Positions 54,022-62,640 of a stretch of 64,000 nt of DNA are shown here, one piece after another. The translations under genes and the position numbers were made by a program. How positions within the stretch are numbered: the first letter of the stretch is position 1; every line of letters starts with the position of its first letter. A model generated the notes under the pieces. That model was not told the DNA's origin, ran no database searches, and saw nothing but the letters and a program-made list of their open reading frames with translations. This DNA is from Limnothrix sp. FACHB-406 (GTDB lineage: Bacteria; Cyanobacteriota; Cyanobacteriia; CACIAM-69d), in contig NZ_JACJSP010000018.1 in assembly GCF_014698235.1 (NCBI RefSeq), forward strand, positions 31,297-95,296, read 5' to 3'.

Positions 54022-54555
54022 ATGTTGAAGGTTCACCGCGCGATCGGCATTGCTCTTGTGGGCGCTTGGTTGAGTAGCCCGGCCCTGCCGGTGCGAGCCT
54101 TCTCGGAAAATGATCTGCTGCGATTGCGACGCACCAACGAGTGCAGCGGTTGCGACCTCAGCGAAGCCGACCTGTCGGGCAACAGCTTCATTGGAGCGCG
54201 GTTGGTGGGGGTGAATTTATCAAAGGCGAAGTTGGCGAATACGGATTGGTCGGGGGCTGACTTCACGGGGGCGAATTTGGAGGGGGTTGACCTGTCGGGG
54301 GCCCGGTTGTTTGAGGCCAAGTTTCAGGCGACAAATCTAATTGGTGCAACCCTTTCCGGGGCTGATTTGACCAATGCCAATCTATTCCAAGCATTTTTGA
54401 GTGGGGCCAAGCTCGATCGCGCCGTGTTGTTTTATGCCAATCTCAGGAACGCTGACCTGACCAACGCGGACTTAACCGGCGCAGATTTGACCCTAGCGGA
54501 ACTGAACGGGGCTAAGTTGAGCGGGGCCCAACTGCCACCGGGTTTTCGACTTTAG
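54022..54555 (+). CDS. Secreted pentapeptide-repeat protein
   Basis: 177 residues from the ATG at 54022. Signal peptide at 1-26 (hydrophobic AIGIALVGAWLSSPAL ending VRAFS). It is followed by NECSGCDLSEADLSGNSF and then about 25 pentapeptide units of the A(D/N)LxG type to the end (ANLEGVDLSGARL, ANLIGATLSGADLTNANL and so on), predicting a right-handed quadrilateral beta helix. Cyanobacteria export many such proteins to the periplasm or thylakoid lumen; the function is usually unknown. The frame is open 30 residues further upstream (53932), but the chosen start gives a normal signal peptide. It is divergent from coaE. Confidence 0.9.
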   Translation: MLKVHRAIGIALVGAWLSSPALPVRAFSENDLLRLRRTNECSGCDLSEADLSGNSFIGARLVGVNLSKAKLANTDWSGADFTGANLEGVDLSGARLFEAKFQATNLIGATLSGADLTNANLFQAFLSGAKLDRAVLFYANLRNADLTNADLTGADLTLAELNGAKLSGAQLPPGFRL

Positions 54556-54685
54556 GCCTGGGGTTAGCCAAGGCCCCGAGGCGGCATTGGAACCTGGGCG
54601 CAAGCTGACCGGCTTTGGCCTAAACCGGCTTTGCCCTAATTCAACTTAATTCGGCTTCATTTGGCTCCAGTTAGCTCCAGTTGGC

Positions 54686-55027
54686 TTAACTCAGCAGCGA
54701 CTCAAATTCCTGGCGCAACCCATCCGCATTGCCCAACCGCGACACCATTAAACTGCCCTGGCCCGCGTCCGCAAGGCGATGTTTCCAAAAGGCGATCGCC
54801 TCAGCATTTTGCATCCAAAAATCCACCACCGTGGCGGAAATATCATTCCAAGACCAATCATGCCGCCAAAGCACCGGTTCGATCGATTCCAAGGTGGCAT
54901 CCAGCGTGCATTGAAAACTACCGATATATTCCACAGGGGGAGCGGGCGATCGCTCAATTAACTGTTGTTGCTCATGAAAAAAGTGCAGCACTGGAGACAC
55001 ACCCACAATTTCAAATGTGTAATCCAT
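54686..55027 (-). CDS. Conserved-looking hypothetical protein (113 aa)
   Basis: I do not recognise a named family. From the ATG at 55027 it reads MDYTFEIVGVSPVLHFFHEQ..., rich in Trp and acidic residues (LWRHDWSWNDISATVVDFWMQ), soluble, no signal peptide; the composition and length are those of a small, folded cytoplasmic protein. The spacer upstream carries the orphan CIRCE operator about 317 nt away and AT-rich sequence between, so heat-shock (HrcA) control is possible but the distance is long. It may be an uncharacterised cyanobacterial family. Confidence 0.65.
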   Translation of the reverse strand: MDYTFEIVGVSPVLHFFHEQQQLIERSPAPPVEYIGSFQCTLDATLESIEPVLWRHDWSWNDISATVVDFWMQNAEAIAFWKHRLADAGQGSLMVSRLGNADGLRQEFESLLS

Positions 55028-55343
55028 GGCAAACTCCCACAAATTTCAAAGGGCATTTCTGAAAAATAGAGGCGCAATCTTCTCCGAGCGCATGTCTCAA
55101 GGGCTGAGAAGGTGATTGCAAACGGTGAGGGTCATGAAATTGAATGAAAAGGGATTCGTTCTGATTCGTTCTGAGCTGTGAATGGGGGCTATGAATTGAT
55201 TCTTGACTTTATGTATTAGCGCAAATTTTTTGAGCTTGGCAATGATTTTAGAAATTTATTGGCAAATGCAACAACCTTGTAAAAATCTCAAGTTATAAAA
55301 GACTCAATTGATACAAAAATTTCGTTTTATAGGCTGCAATCTG

Positions 55344-55370
55344 TTAGCACTCTCAGCTTTTTAGTGCTAA
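55344..55370. promoter_or_regulatory. CIRCE operator (HrcA-binding inverted repeat)
   Basis: TTAGCACTC, a 9-nt spacer, then TAGTGCTAA. This is the CIRCE consensus TTAGCACTC-N9-GAGTGCTAA with one mismatch in the right arm. HrcA binds it to repress chaperone genes (groESL). A TTGATA (55308) and TATAGG (55328) pair just left of it is promoter-like, though only 14 nt apart, and would fire rightwards with the operator at the transcription start, the usual CIRCE place. No chaperone gene is present: rightwards there is only a 34-codon frame and a terminator-like hairpin; leftwards lies the 113-aa hypothetical gene. Confidence 0.8.
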
Positions 55371-55388
55371 TTGCTGAAGACTGACGCG

Positions 55389-55493
55389 ATGTTCGATTGC
55401 CTGCCAGCTCATCAAAAATCGGCGTTGACCAAAAGCCAGGGATCGATCGACCCCTGGCGCTTGTTTTTTGAATTGGAACGAGCAATCAATTAG
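55389..55493 (+). CDS. Possible 34-codon small protein after the CIRCE operator
   Basis: An ATG at 55389 opens 34 codons (MFDCLPAHQK... ending ELERAIN) to TAG at 55491-55493. It is the only frame on a rightward transcript from the CIRCE promoter. It overlaps the hairpin at 55435, which weighs against translation if that hairpin ends the RNA. It could be a relic of a lost heat-shock gene. Weak. Confidence 0.25.
   Translation: MFDCLPAHQKSALTKSQGSIDPWRLFFELERAIN
55435..55471 (+). terminator. Rho-independent terminator-like hairpin
   Basis: GCCAGGG, a 10-nt loop, CCCTGGC, then GCTTGTTTTTT. It would end a rightward RNA of about 130 nt starting at the CIRCE site. Confidence 0.5.
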
Positions 55494-55572
55494 CGCACCA
55501 TGGGCACACCATTGACGCACTATTGACGCACCATTGGCGCAGAAGGTGGATGGCGACGATCGGGGTTGAATC

Positions 55573-56955
55573 CTAGCGATCGTCCGCAAAATCCTGCATT
55601 TGTCCAGTGCGCACCGAGAGCTGTTGATTGCCACCCCGATCGCCCCGTCGCACAGTCATGGCCAGGGCCTGACCCACGCGGCGGCGTTCCACCAGTCCTT
55701 GCAACTGTTCCGCGCTGGTGACCCCCGTGCCATCAATTTGCACAATCACATCACCCCGCCGCAGGCCACCCCGGGCCGCAGGCGAATCGGGAATCACATT
55801 CACCACCAACACCCCCGACACTTCCGGCAGCATGATGGCGGCGTTGGGGTCGCTGTTGTTTTTGCGGGCCAAGTCGGGAGTCAAGGTGCGCATCTGAATG
55901 CCCAGGAACGGATGGGGCACGGCCTGACCCTTCGACAGCAAAGGCAAAATGCTCTTTACCTTGTTGATGGGAATGGCGAACCCAATCCCCATCGCGTCGG
56001 CACGGATGGCGGTGTTAATGCCAATCACCTCGCCCCGATCGTTCAGCAGCGGGCCGCCGGAGTTTCCGGGGTTGATGGCCGCGTCGGTTTGGATGAAGTC
56101 TAGGCGCTTGTCGGGAATGCCCACCTGCACGCTCGATCGCTTCAGGGTGCTGACAATGCCCAGGGTGACCGTGTTGTCCAGCCCCAACGGGTTCCCCACC
56201 GCGATCGCCCAATCGCCCACTTGCACCAAATCCGAATCGCCCAGGGGAGCCACCGGCAACCGTTCATCACCGGGGCTGATTTTCACCACCGCCAAATCGG
56301 TGACCTCATCGGCCCCCAGCACGCGCCCATCAAACTCTCGCCCATCCTTGAGGGTCACGGTCACGCGATCGGCCCGATTCACCACATGGGCATTGGTCAA
56401 CAGCAGACCATCACTTTCAATAATGAAGCCGGAGCCTTGCCCCGCAATCCGTTGGCGCTGTTCTCGGGGCATTTGCCGAAAAAACTCATCCCCAAAGAAG
56501 CGCTCAAACAGCGGATCGTTAAAAAACGGGTCAACCCGCCGGGTCACGGTGCGTTCCGTGTCGATGCGCACCACGGCCGCACCCACCCGGTTCACAGCCG
56601 CCGTCACAAAACTGTTGCTGCGGGGAGCCGCCACCTCCGCCGGGCGCTGGGCCGTGGCGCTGTCATCCACCAGGGCAACGGCGGGGGCAATTGGGCCCCC
56701 CAGGGCGATCGCCCAGAGCAACACCGCCAGCCCGATCGCCCCGATCGCCCGTTGCCATGACGACGGTTGCCATGGTGACGATTGCAGTTGAGACCGTGGC
56801 GATGGTTGCGTTTGCCCGCCGAAAAATATTAAACCCAGGCGCTGTTTCAGGCGTTGTTTCAGGCGTTGTTTCAGGCGTTGTTTCAGGCGTTGTTTCAGGC
56901 GTTTCAGTGGGTTTTGTTGATGATTGGCCCCAAGTCCCATAACGCTAAATTCCAT
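55573..56955 (-). CDS. HtrA/Deg-family serine protease (HhoA/HhoB/HtrA group)
   Basis: 460 residues. An envelope serine protease and chaperone for damaged proteins. Order: unusual Lys/Arg-rich N-terminus with five LKQR units (residues 17-40), a hydrophobic export/anchor segment about 68-92 ([21 protein letters not shown]), trypsin-like protease domain with His in TNAHVV, Asp in TDLAVVK and Ser in GNSGGP, and one PDZ domain about 345-445 ([29 protein letters not shown]). One PDZ is typical of the cyanobacterial HhoA/HhoB/HtrA trio; I cannot tell which paralogue this is. The start at 56955 includes the repeats; an internal ATG at 56940 also does. No obvious partner. Confidence 0.93.
   Translation of the reverse strand: MEFSVMGLGANHQQNPLKRLKQRLKQRLKQRLKQRLKQRLGLIFFGGQTQPSPRSQLQSSPWQPSSWQRAIGAIGLAVLLWAIALGGPIAPAVALVDDSATAQRPAEVAAPRSNSFVTAAVNRVGAAVVRIDTERTVTRRVDPFFNDPLFERFFGDEFFRQMPREQRQRIAGQGSGFIIESDGLLLTNAHVVNRADRVTVTLKDGREFDGRVLGADEVTDLAVVKISPGDERLPVAPLGDSDLVQVGDWAIAVGNPLGLDNTVTLGIVSTLKRSSVQVGIPDKRLDFIQTDAAINPGNSGGPLLNDRGEVIGINTAIRADAMGIGFAIPINKVKSILPLLSKGQAVPHPFLGIQMRTLTPDLARKNNSDPNAAIMLPEVSGVLVVNVIPDSPAARGGLRRGDVIVQIDGTGVTSAEQLQGLVERRRVGQALAMTVRRGDRGGNQQLSVRTGQMQDFADDR
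56840..56905 (-). repeat. 12-bp tandem repeat coding LKQR units in the Deg protease N-terminus
   Basis: GCGTTGTTTCAG (plus-strand reading) is repeated five times head to tail, coding LKQR repeats before the membrane segment. A perfect multiple of three, so copy number can change without frameshift. Confidence 0.85.
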
Positions 56956-57238
56956 TGCGGTTGTTTGGTTCCAAATGTTCCAGATTTTCCAGAGCTTCCA
57001 GGCAATCCAGGTGATCCAGGTGATCCAGAGGCTTCAGGTGTTCTAGGTTTCTTGGCTTCCGGGTTGCTAGGGGTTCTGAGCACAAGTCCCTTGCGAACTG
57101 AATGCCAGCCCATATCGACATCAAGACATCAGGGGAGCCAGAAAGCGAAATCCGAAACAGACTCGCGCCCGCTTCGGATTCAAAATGGCTGGCAAGGGCG
57201 GGGCGATCGACTCCCCAGAACCATACCGGAGCTGAACG
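56956..57238. other. Spacer with short repeats between the DUF2808 and Deg genes
   Basis: Contains AGGTGATCC and TTCCAGG-like short tandem units at about 56980-57050. No gene seen. Confidence 0.5.
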
Positions 57239-57805
57239 TTAGGTAATTTGAATCAGCCAGGTACCGATATAGCGCAGCAAGGGCGTGTCACCGGGGGTCA
57301 AAATCCGGCAGTTAAAGTAATACATCCCGCCCATGTCCGGGTTGCGCACATTGCTGAGCACCACCTCAAGCTGCTTACCCGAGGGAATCGGTTCCTTAGG
57401 ATAAATCTCGATCGTGTAGTTTTCCGGATTCCAAACCACCCGATCTAGCTCAACCTTCTCGCCACCGTTCTTGTACCGCACATCAATGCGATCGGTGTCG
57501 AAACGTCCCTTGTAATAGTCGGGATAGTCGATCGCGATTTGGGCGATCGCCAGGTTCTGAGCCGGAATCCGCAACCGGTAGCGATCCCAGGAGCTTTCAC
57601 GACCCCGATCGAGCCGGAAGCTCAGTTGACTTTCGCGACGGGGGCCACCAAAGAGCGTGAATCCAGGCAACTCCTGCGCCACCACTGCCGGCACAACTGC
57701 CAGGCTGCAACTCAGCGCGGCCAAGGCTGCCAAACCGCGACGCACCCAACGCTGCGACAGGGCACGCGGCTGACTCGAAGCCGGGGCAAAAGACTTAAAG
57801 GGCAT
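57239..57805 (-). CDS. DUF2808 family exported protein
   Basis: 188 residues from the ATG at 57805 (MPFKSFAPASS). The family is common in cyanobacteria and of unknown function. Seen: N-terminal twin-basic stretch then hydrophobic GLAALAALSCSLAVVPAVVA with a cleavage-like AVVAQ site near residue 43, followed by the family body with FGGPRRESQLSFRLDRG, the PDYYKGRFD motif, PENYTIEIYPKEPIP and NPDMGGMYYFNCRI near the end. Predicted to be a periplasmic beta-sandwich. A start 13 codons upstream (57844) is possible but would weaken the signal peptide. Confidence 0.88.
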   Translation of the reverse strand: MPFKSFAPASSQPRALSQRWVRRGLAALAALSCSLAVVPAVVAQELPGFTLFGGPRRESQLSFRLDRGRESSWDRYRLRIPAQNLAIAQIAIDYPDYYKGRFDTDRIDVRYKNGGEKVELDRVVWNPENYTIEIYPKEPIPSGKQLEVVLSNVRNPDMGGMYYFNCRILTPGDTPLLRYIGTWLIQIT

Positions 57806-57844
57806 GGATGGTGTCTCCCAATTGGAGCCAAACAAATGGAGCAA

Positions 57845-58479
57845 TGAAGCGGCGATAAACCTTGGACATCGGGAATTTTCACCGCGAAAAGCTCACCGGG
57901 GCAACTCATCGAAAGCTTTCATTTTCAGAAGACTCACCGAAGAGTTTTGCCGAGGGAATTTGCTGGTGAAACGCTGTCGATCGCTGATGGTGACTGGGTT
58001 TTGGGCCCCATCCCCATAGGTATCGTTGATGATCACTGAGACAGCACAAAAATGGCCAAGATTTACCAATTTTCTAAACAAAGCGTATCAAAACTTTGAC
58101 CGCTTGTGGGGAGCGCGATCGCCCCAACCCAAATCGCTCGCCAATTGTCGCGCCAAGCGGCGCTCAAAGAGAGGCTCCGAAAGAGGCTCAAAGAAGTACT
58201 CAAATTCAAGGCTCAAATTTAAGGCTCAAACTTAAGGAGCGCTCAAATTCAGGGGGTGCTCACGGGTTCTCGATCCTGCACTGACGCGAGTTCGCCCCCA
58301 ATCCCATGGGCCATTAGCTGCCATTGGGCCAACGATTAGCAGTCCTGTGGCTCCGGTTTGCCAAAAGGGCCCACCCCCGCGCGACACTAACGAAAGGCAA
58401 ATTGCACCATGGTCGGGCCCCAACCCCGCGCCACTTGCTGTGATTTAGCCCTCAGAATTTGCACCGGGAGCAAAATGGC
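57845..58479. other. 635-bp spacer upstream of crr6 with short repeats
   Basis: No gene seen. GGCTCAAA-based short repeats lie at about 58155-58250 (GAGGCTC, AAGGCTCAAA units). It must carry the divergent promoters of the DUF2808 and crr6 genes. Confidence 0.5.
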
Positions 58480-58959
58480 ATGACAATTACCATTTCGATC
58501 GCAGCGGATCATCTCCAAACCCTAGACCTCAGCCCCATCCAACGGGCGATCGAGCCGCTCTTGGCCAGTGGCATTGCCGCCGCCGAACAACAAGTGCAAC
58601 TCACCATTGACCTGCCCCGCGACCCCACCGACCCCCGCGAGCTGTCGGAAATTCCCGAAGTGCGGCTTTGGTTTCTGCGGGCAGACGCGGTTTATCCTTG
58701 GTTGCCCTTTGTTTTGGACTGGAAAGCAGGCGAACTCGGTCGTTATGCGGCCATGCTGGTTCCTCACCAATTCCATCCCACCGACGGAATTCAGTTCAAT
58801 CCCGAAGCCTTGGAACTATTCGTGATGGGCAAGATTTTTGTATTAGCCAACTGGCTGAAAACCCAAGGAATTGGCACGCGATCGCGGCTTCAGGGCATGG
58901 CGCAAATGCTGGGCTACGACCTAGACGAGTCCTTCTTCGACTTGCTGGATTTGAGTTAG
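58480..58959 (+). CDS. crr6: CRR6 family NDH-1 (NdhI) maturation factor
   Basis: 159 residues from the ATG at 58480 (MTITISIAADHLQ). The family (DUF1817/CRR6) is needed for maturation of the NdhI subunit of the photosynthetic NDH-1 complex in cyanobacteria and chloroplasts. Seen: LDLSPIQRAIEPLL, the hallmark PRDPTDPRELSEIPEVRLWFLR, YPWLPFVLDWKAGELGRYAAMLVPHQF, the FNPEALELFVMGKIFVLANWL segment and AQMLGYDLDESFF at the end. All match the family as I know it, and length is right. Soluble cytoplasmic/stromal protein. It is followed 8 bp later by a DNA methyltransferase gene, which is probably a chance neighbour. Confidence 0.88.
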   Translation: MTITISIAADHLQTLDLSPIQRAIEPLLASGIAAAEQQVQLTIDLPRDPTDPRELSEIPEVRLWFLRADAVYPWLPFVLDWKAGELGRYAAMLVPHQFHPTDGIQFNPEALELFVMGKIFVLANWLKTQGIGTRSRLQGMAQMLGYDLDESFFDLLDLS

Positions 58960-58967
58960 GTACTAAC

Positions 58968-59978
58968 ATGATCTCCGCTCCGGTCACCAGCCCTTTCAAT
59001 GCCTTGGAAGAGCAGCCAAAACTAACTAGCACCTTGCTATCAGCCCTTGGCGATTTGAGTAATATTCAGACTGCCATTCCCAGAATTGCGAAAGACACTC
59101 GGCTCATGCAGCTCATCCAAGAGCAGGTTGCTGATTGGCCTAGTGAACATCATCTTCATCTGGGTGATGCCCGAACAAGCCTGAATCTTCCACCCGAAAG
59201 TGTCCATCTCATTCTGACTTCGCCGCCCTATTGGAACCTAAAGTCTTACAACTCAATTCAAGGACAAATGGGAGCAATTGACGATTATGATCAATTTATT
59301 CATGAACTCAATTTAGTTTGGGAGCAGTGCTTTCAACTACTCGCTCCCGGCGGTCGATTAATTTGCGTTGTGGGTGATGTTTGCTTATCTCGACGGAAAA
59401 ATAACGGCCGCCATTCCGTATTTCCTCTTCATGCTTCCATTCAAGAAAGTTGCAGAGCAATTGGCTTCGATAATCTTTCTCCCATCATTTGGCACAAAAT
59501 CGCCAATGCTTCCCTAGAATCAAAGGGAAATGGCACGGTTTTTATGGGTAAACCCTATGAACCCAACGGAATTATCAAAAACGATATTGAATTTGTTTTG
59601 ATGCAGCGTAAGCCAGGGGGATATCGAAAAGTGAACTTAACAACTAAGTTGCTGAGTATTATTCCAGAAACAGATCACCGCACTTGGTTTCAACAGATCT
59701 GGAGTGACATTCCAGGTGCATCAACACGTCATCATCCAGCTCCTTATCCCCTAGAATTAGCCACAAGATTAATTAAAATGTTCTCGTTTGTGGGTGATGT
59801 GGTGCTTGATCCTTTTTCTGGCACAGGAACAACATCCCTCGCGGCTGCTCAGTGTGGACGCAATAGCATTGGTTATGAAATTGACCCCACATATCTAAAA
59901 CAATCCTATGACCGTTTAGCCCAGGAGCTAACGAGCCTGTTCAGCAAAACTACGGTGATCCTGCATTCTGATTGCTAA
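58968..59978 (+). CDS. Type II DNA methyltransferase (N4-cytosine/N6-adenine, beta-class order)
   Basis: 336 residues from the ATG at 58968 (MISAPVTSPF). It methylates an exocyclic amino group in a specific DNA site, protecting it from the endonuclease encoded next. Seen: catalytic motif TSPPYW at 84-89 near the N-terminus, LLAPGGRLICVVGD in the middle, and the SAM-binding motif DPFSGTGTT near residue 285, followed by IGYEIDPTY. Catalytic motif before SAM motif is the beta-class order, and SPPY is common in N4-cytosine enzymes. The frame is open far upstream in the crr6 gene, but that is overlap only. Codons and bases here are more AT-rich than the flanking genes, suggesting acquisition by transfer together with the nuclease gene 33 bp downstream. 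Confidence 0.93.
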   Translation: MISAPVTSPFNALEEQPKLTSTLLSALGDLSNIQTAIPRIAKDTRLMQLIQEQVADWPSEHHLHLGDARTSLNLPPESVHLILTSPPYWNLKSYNSIQGQMGAIDDYDQFIHELNLVWEQCFQLLAPGGRLICVVGDVCLSRRKNNGRHSVFPLHASIQESCRAIGFDNLSPIIWHKIANASLESKGNGTVFMGKPYEPNGIIKNDIEFVLMQRKPGGYRKVNLTTKLLSIIPETDHRTWFQQIWSDIPGASTRHHPAPYPLELATRLIKMFSFVGDVVLDPFSGTGTTSLAAAQCGRNSIGYEIDPTYLKQSYDRLAQELTSLFSKTTVILHSDC

Positions 59979-60011
59979 TCATTAAGACCTTAGTGTTTAA
60001 AAATAACTGAA

Positions 60012-60698
60012 ATGCAAAATGTACTCCAAGATCTGGATACTAGGCTGGCGGTTGCTGTTCAACGGTTTTGGCAAATACGATCTGAGTCTGCTCAAGCAGT
60101 CCGTTCAGGAAAGCATCTTGATGATTTTCGTGAATTAGTTGCCAGCCTCTTAATCACGGCTGGCGTTGAGGAGAGTTGCATTTACTGGAAACAAGATACA
60201 GAGCTGCCAGGGTGGTTTCGCGCAGAAAAAAGTTGGGACTTATTAGTGATTATCAATCATCGGTTGGTTGCTGCGATTGAATTTAAATCCCAGGTTGGGT
60301 CTTTTGGGAATAATTTTAACAACCGAACTGAAGAAGCATTGGGTAGTGCAACTGATCTATGGAATGCCTACGAAAAAGGGGCATTCTATCCTTCACCGCG
60401 TCCCTGGTTAGGCTATTTTCTTTTGCTTGAAGATGCTGAAGCTGCTCATCGACAAGTTTCAATCAAGGAGCCTCATTTTTCAGTCTTTGAGGAATTTCAA
60501 GGTGCTTCCTATGTCGCTCGATATCAGCAACTACTCATCAAGCTAATCCGCTCTCGGTTGTATGATTCTGCTTGCTTTTTAACTGCTCCTCAAATGGGAA
60601 CAGAATCAAAAATCTATGATCAGCCAGAGCCTGAATTGACGTTTCGAGGGTTTATGGTTTCACTGTTGGGACGAGTCATTGCAGCGCTGGAGCTTTGA
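60012..60698 (+). CDS. Type II restriction endonuclease, XhoI/PaeR7I family
   Basis: 228 residues from the ATG at 60012. The family (PaeR7I/XhoI) cuts CTCGAG. Seen: a WDLLVIINHRLVAAIEFKSQ stretch at about 75-95 with the PD-(D/E)xK-like Asp, Glu-x-Lys pattern, directly followed by the family signature VGSFGNNFNNRTEEALG, and later LGYFLLLEDAEAAHR. Length is typical. It lies 33 bp after the methyltransferase gene, as in a compact restriction-modification unit, and shares its lower GC content. The window has CTCGAG sites (for example at 4525 and near 32616), consistent with protection. The exact site is inferred from the family only. Confidence 0.88.
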   Translation: MQNVLQDLDTRLAVAVQRFWQIRSESAQAVRSGKHLDDFRELVASLLITAGVEESCIYWKQDTELPGWFRAEKSWDLLVIINHRLVAAIEFKSQVGSFGNNFNNRTEEALGSATDLWNAYEKGAFYPSPRPWLGYFLLLEDAEAAHRQVSIKEPHFSVFEEFQGASYVARYQQLLIKLIRSRLYDSACFLTAPQMGTESKIYDQPEPELTFRGFMVSLLGRVIAALEL

Positions 60699-60748
60699 TT
60701 TTCATAAGTTTTCGATTCCAGGTTGATGAGTTTTGAGATGTGGGCACA

Positions 60749-61195
60749 ATGCGGGTCGTAATTCAACGGGTGACGGCTTCTCGTGTGGCGATCGGGGGGG
60801 AAACCGTCGGGCAAATTGGCCGGGGGTTGAACCTGTTGGTGGCGATCGCCGCGACCGATACGGAGGCAGAGTTGCAGTGGATGGCGCGTAAATGTCTGGA
60901 TTTGCGGCTGTTTCCCGATCCGGCGGCGGCTCATCCTCGGTTTGATTTGTCGGTGAGTGAGATTGGCGGCGAACTGCTGGTGATCAGTCAATTCACGCTC
61001 TATGGCGATGGGCGCAAGGGGCGGCGACCCAGTTTCGATCGCTCCGCCGCGCCCGATCGGGCCGAGGCCCTGTACGATCGCTTTGTGGAATTGCTGCGGG
61101 CCAGTGGTTTGCGCGTGGAAACCGGCCGGTTTGGCGCAATGATGCAAGTCCAAATCGACAACGATGGCCCAGTGACCTTGATTTTGGATTCCTAG
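60749..61195 (+). CDS. dtd: D-aminoacyl-tRNA deacylase
   Basis: 148 residues from the ATG at 60749 ([13 protein letters not shown]). It hydrolyses D-amino acids (and glycine from tRNA-Ala) off tRNA, a proofreading step in translation. Seen: the two family motifs SQFTLYGD (around residues 76-83) and the cross-subunit Gly-cisPro motif NDGPVT near the C-terminus, which make the chiral pocket of the homodimer. A GTG three codons upstream (60740) is an alternative start. It lies 50 bp after the nuclease gene and 27 bp before trhO; GC content returns to the chromosomal norm here. Confidence 0.96.
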   Translation: MRVVIQRVTASRVAIGGETVGQIGRGLNLLVAIAATDTEAELQWMARKCLDLRLFPDPAAAHPRFDLSVSEIGGELLVISQFTLYGDGRKGRRPSFDRSAAPDRAEALYDRFVELLRASGLRVETGRFGAMMQVQIDNDGPVTLILDS

Positions 61196-61222
61196 AGTCT
61201 GGATTCCTGACGGAGAGAGAAG

Positions 61223-62026
61223 ATGACGGTGGTGGTGGCCGCGCTCTATCAATTTGTGGCGGTGGATGATTGGGCCGATTGGCGATCGCAGTGGCTCGAT
61301 CGCGCCGAAGCCTTGGGGATTCGCGGCACGTTGCTGCTGGCCCAAGAAGGGATCAACGGCACGATTGCGGGGACTCGGGAGGCGATCGATCAGATGTTGG
61401 TGGCCCTGCGATCGCACCCGGCCCTGACAAATTTGAGCGCGCGCGAGTCGATCGCCCCGGCCATGCCCTTCCAACGGCTAAAAATCAAACTGAAGCGGGA
61501 AATTGTCACCTTCAACCAACCGGTGGCCCCCACGGAGCGGACGGGAACCCGCGTGGCTCCGACCGAATGGAACGCGCTGATTGCTGATCCGGAGGTGAAG
61601 CTAATCGACACGCGCAACCAATTTGAAGTGGCGATCGGTTCGTTTCAGGGGGCGATCGACCCGGAAACCCAGACCTTCACGGAATTTCCCGACGCGGTGG
61701 AACGGTTGCTGGATCCCCAGCGCGATCGCAAGGTGGCCATGTTCTGCACGGGCGGCATCCGCTGCGAGAAGGCTTCGGCCTACCTGTTGGCCCAAGGGTT
61801 CGAGCAGGTTTATCAACTGGAGGGCGGCATTCTCAATTACTTAGCCACCGTTGACCCGGCGGAAAGCGCCTGGCAGGGTGAATGCTTTGTGTTTGATGAG
61901 CGGGTGGCACTGCAACATGGCTTGCAACCGGGGACGTATCAAATGTGCCGTGCCTGTGGTCGGCCGGTCGATCGCAATCTCGACATCTGTCCCCACTGCC
62001 AATCCAGTTTGGGAGATGCCTCGTGA
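61223..62026 (+). CDS. trhO: tRNA uridine(34) hydroxylase TrhO (rhodanese-like)
   Basis: 267 residues. It forms 5-hydroxyuridine at the wobble base of certain tRNAs, using oxygen. Seen: N-terminal acylphosphatase-like domain (QEGINGTIAGT near 42-52), SIAPAMPFQRLKIKLKREIV, then the rhodanese domain with LIDTRNQFEVAIGSF and the active loop FCTGGIRCEKAS (catalytic Cys near residue 175), and a C-terminal zinc-finger-like CRACGRP...CPHC pair. A ribosome-binding site GGAGAGAGAAG precedes the ATG. Its stop overlaps the GTG start of the MEKHLA gene by 4 bp, so they are co-translated. Confidence 0.95.
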   Translation: MTVVVAALYQFVAVDDWADWRSQWLDRAEALGIRGTLLLAQEGINGTIAGTREAIDQMLVALRSHPALTNLSARESIAPAMPFQRLKIKLKREIVTFNQPVAPTERTGTRVAPTEWNALIADPEVKLIDTRNQFEVAIGSFQGAIDPETQTFTEFPDAVERLLDPQRDRKVAMFCTGGIRCEKASAYLLAQGFEQVYQLEGGILNYLATVDPAESAWQGECFVFDERVALQHGLQPGTYQMCRACGRPVDRNLDICPHCQSSLGDAS

Positions 62027-62508
62027 GCGATCGGGTGATCGAAATTTGGCAGGATCCGGCGGTGGTGCGCCATGTCGATCGCCTCTGGGCCAGTTTCCAG
62101 CAGGTGGTGGGGCGATCGTTGGGGGATTTACCGGCGGATCTCGACCCGATCGAGCGATCACGTCGGATTTTTCACGCACCTTTTGTGGTGGTGTCCCACG
62201 GCACGGAAGCCGACCCGATTTTTAACTATGCCAACCAACGGGCGATCGAGTTGTGGGAGCTGAGTTGGGATGAGTTTGTGCAGTTGCCATCTCGGTTGAG
62301 CGCCGAGCCGATCGCCCGAGAAGAGCGAGCCAAAATGTTAGAAGAAGCAGCCGATCGGGGCTATATCAGCAACTATCAAGGGGTACGAATTTCCAAAACC
62401 GGTCGTCGATTTCGGATCCTCGATGGTCTGATTTGGAACCTAGTCGATGAAGCGGGTCAACCCTACGGCCAAGCCGCCACATTCCAGCAAATTAAACCAG
62501 TCAATTGA
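62023..62508 (+). CDS. MEKHLA-domain protein
   Basis: 161 residues from the GTG at 62023, which overlaps the trhO stop (GTGA). MEKHLA is a PAS-like sensor fold shared by cyanobacterial proteins and plant HD-ZIP III factors. Seen: SRRIFHAPFVVVSHGTEADPIFNYANQRAIELWELSWDEF (PAS-like core), PSRLSAEPIAREERAKMLEEA (the EPxxREER motif), GYISNYQGVRISKTGRRF and NLVDEAGQPYGQAATF. Soluble, single domain, with no output domain. Likely binds a small ligand or acts by protein contact; the function is unknown. Translational coupling to trhO is the only contextual clue. Confidence 0.88.
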   Translation: MSDRVIEIWQDPAVVRHVDRLWASFQQVVGRSLGDLPADLDPIERSRRIFHAPFVVVSHGTEADPIFNYANQRAIELWELSWDEFVQLPSRLSAEPIAREERAKMLEEAADRGYISNYQGVRISKTGRRFRILDGLIWNLVDEAGQPYGQAATFQQIKPVN

Positions 62509-62640
62509 TATGAATTAATTCATCAAAATCAATTCATTAAGCTGCTTAATTGTAATTCATTCAAGTGTGCAACGACCAAGTGTGCAACGATTGCATTTTC
62601 ATAATTCACCCCCAGTAGGGGCGCACCGCTGTGCGCCCTA

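Noticed and set aside
55353..55634. Minus-strand 93-codon frame between htrA and the 113-aa gene
   Set aside because: It overlaps the 3' end of htrA, spans the CIRCE and terminator hairpins, and is rich in Cys and Arg without family character.
60620..61474. 284-codon minus-strand frame opposite dtd and trhO
   Set aside because: It overlaps two clear genes on the other strand and has no recognisable domain.
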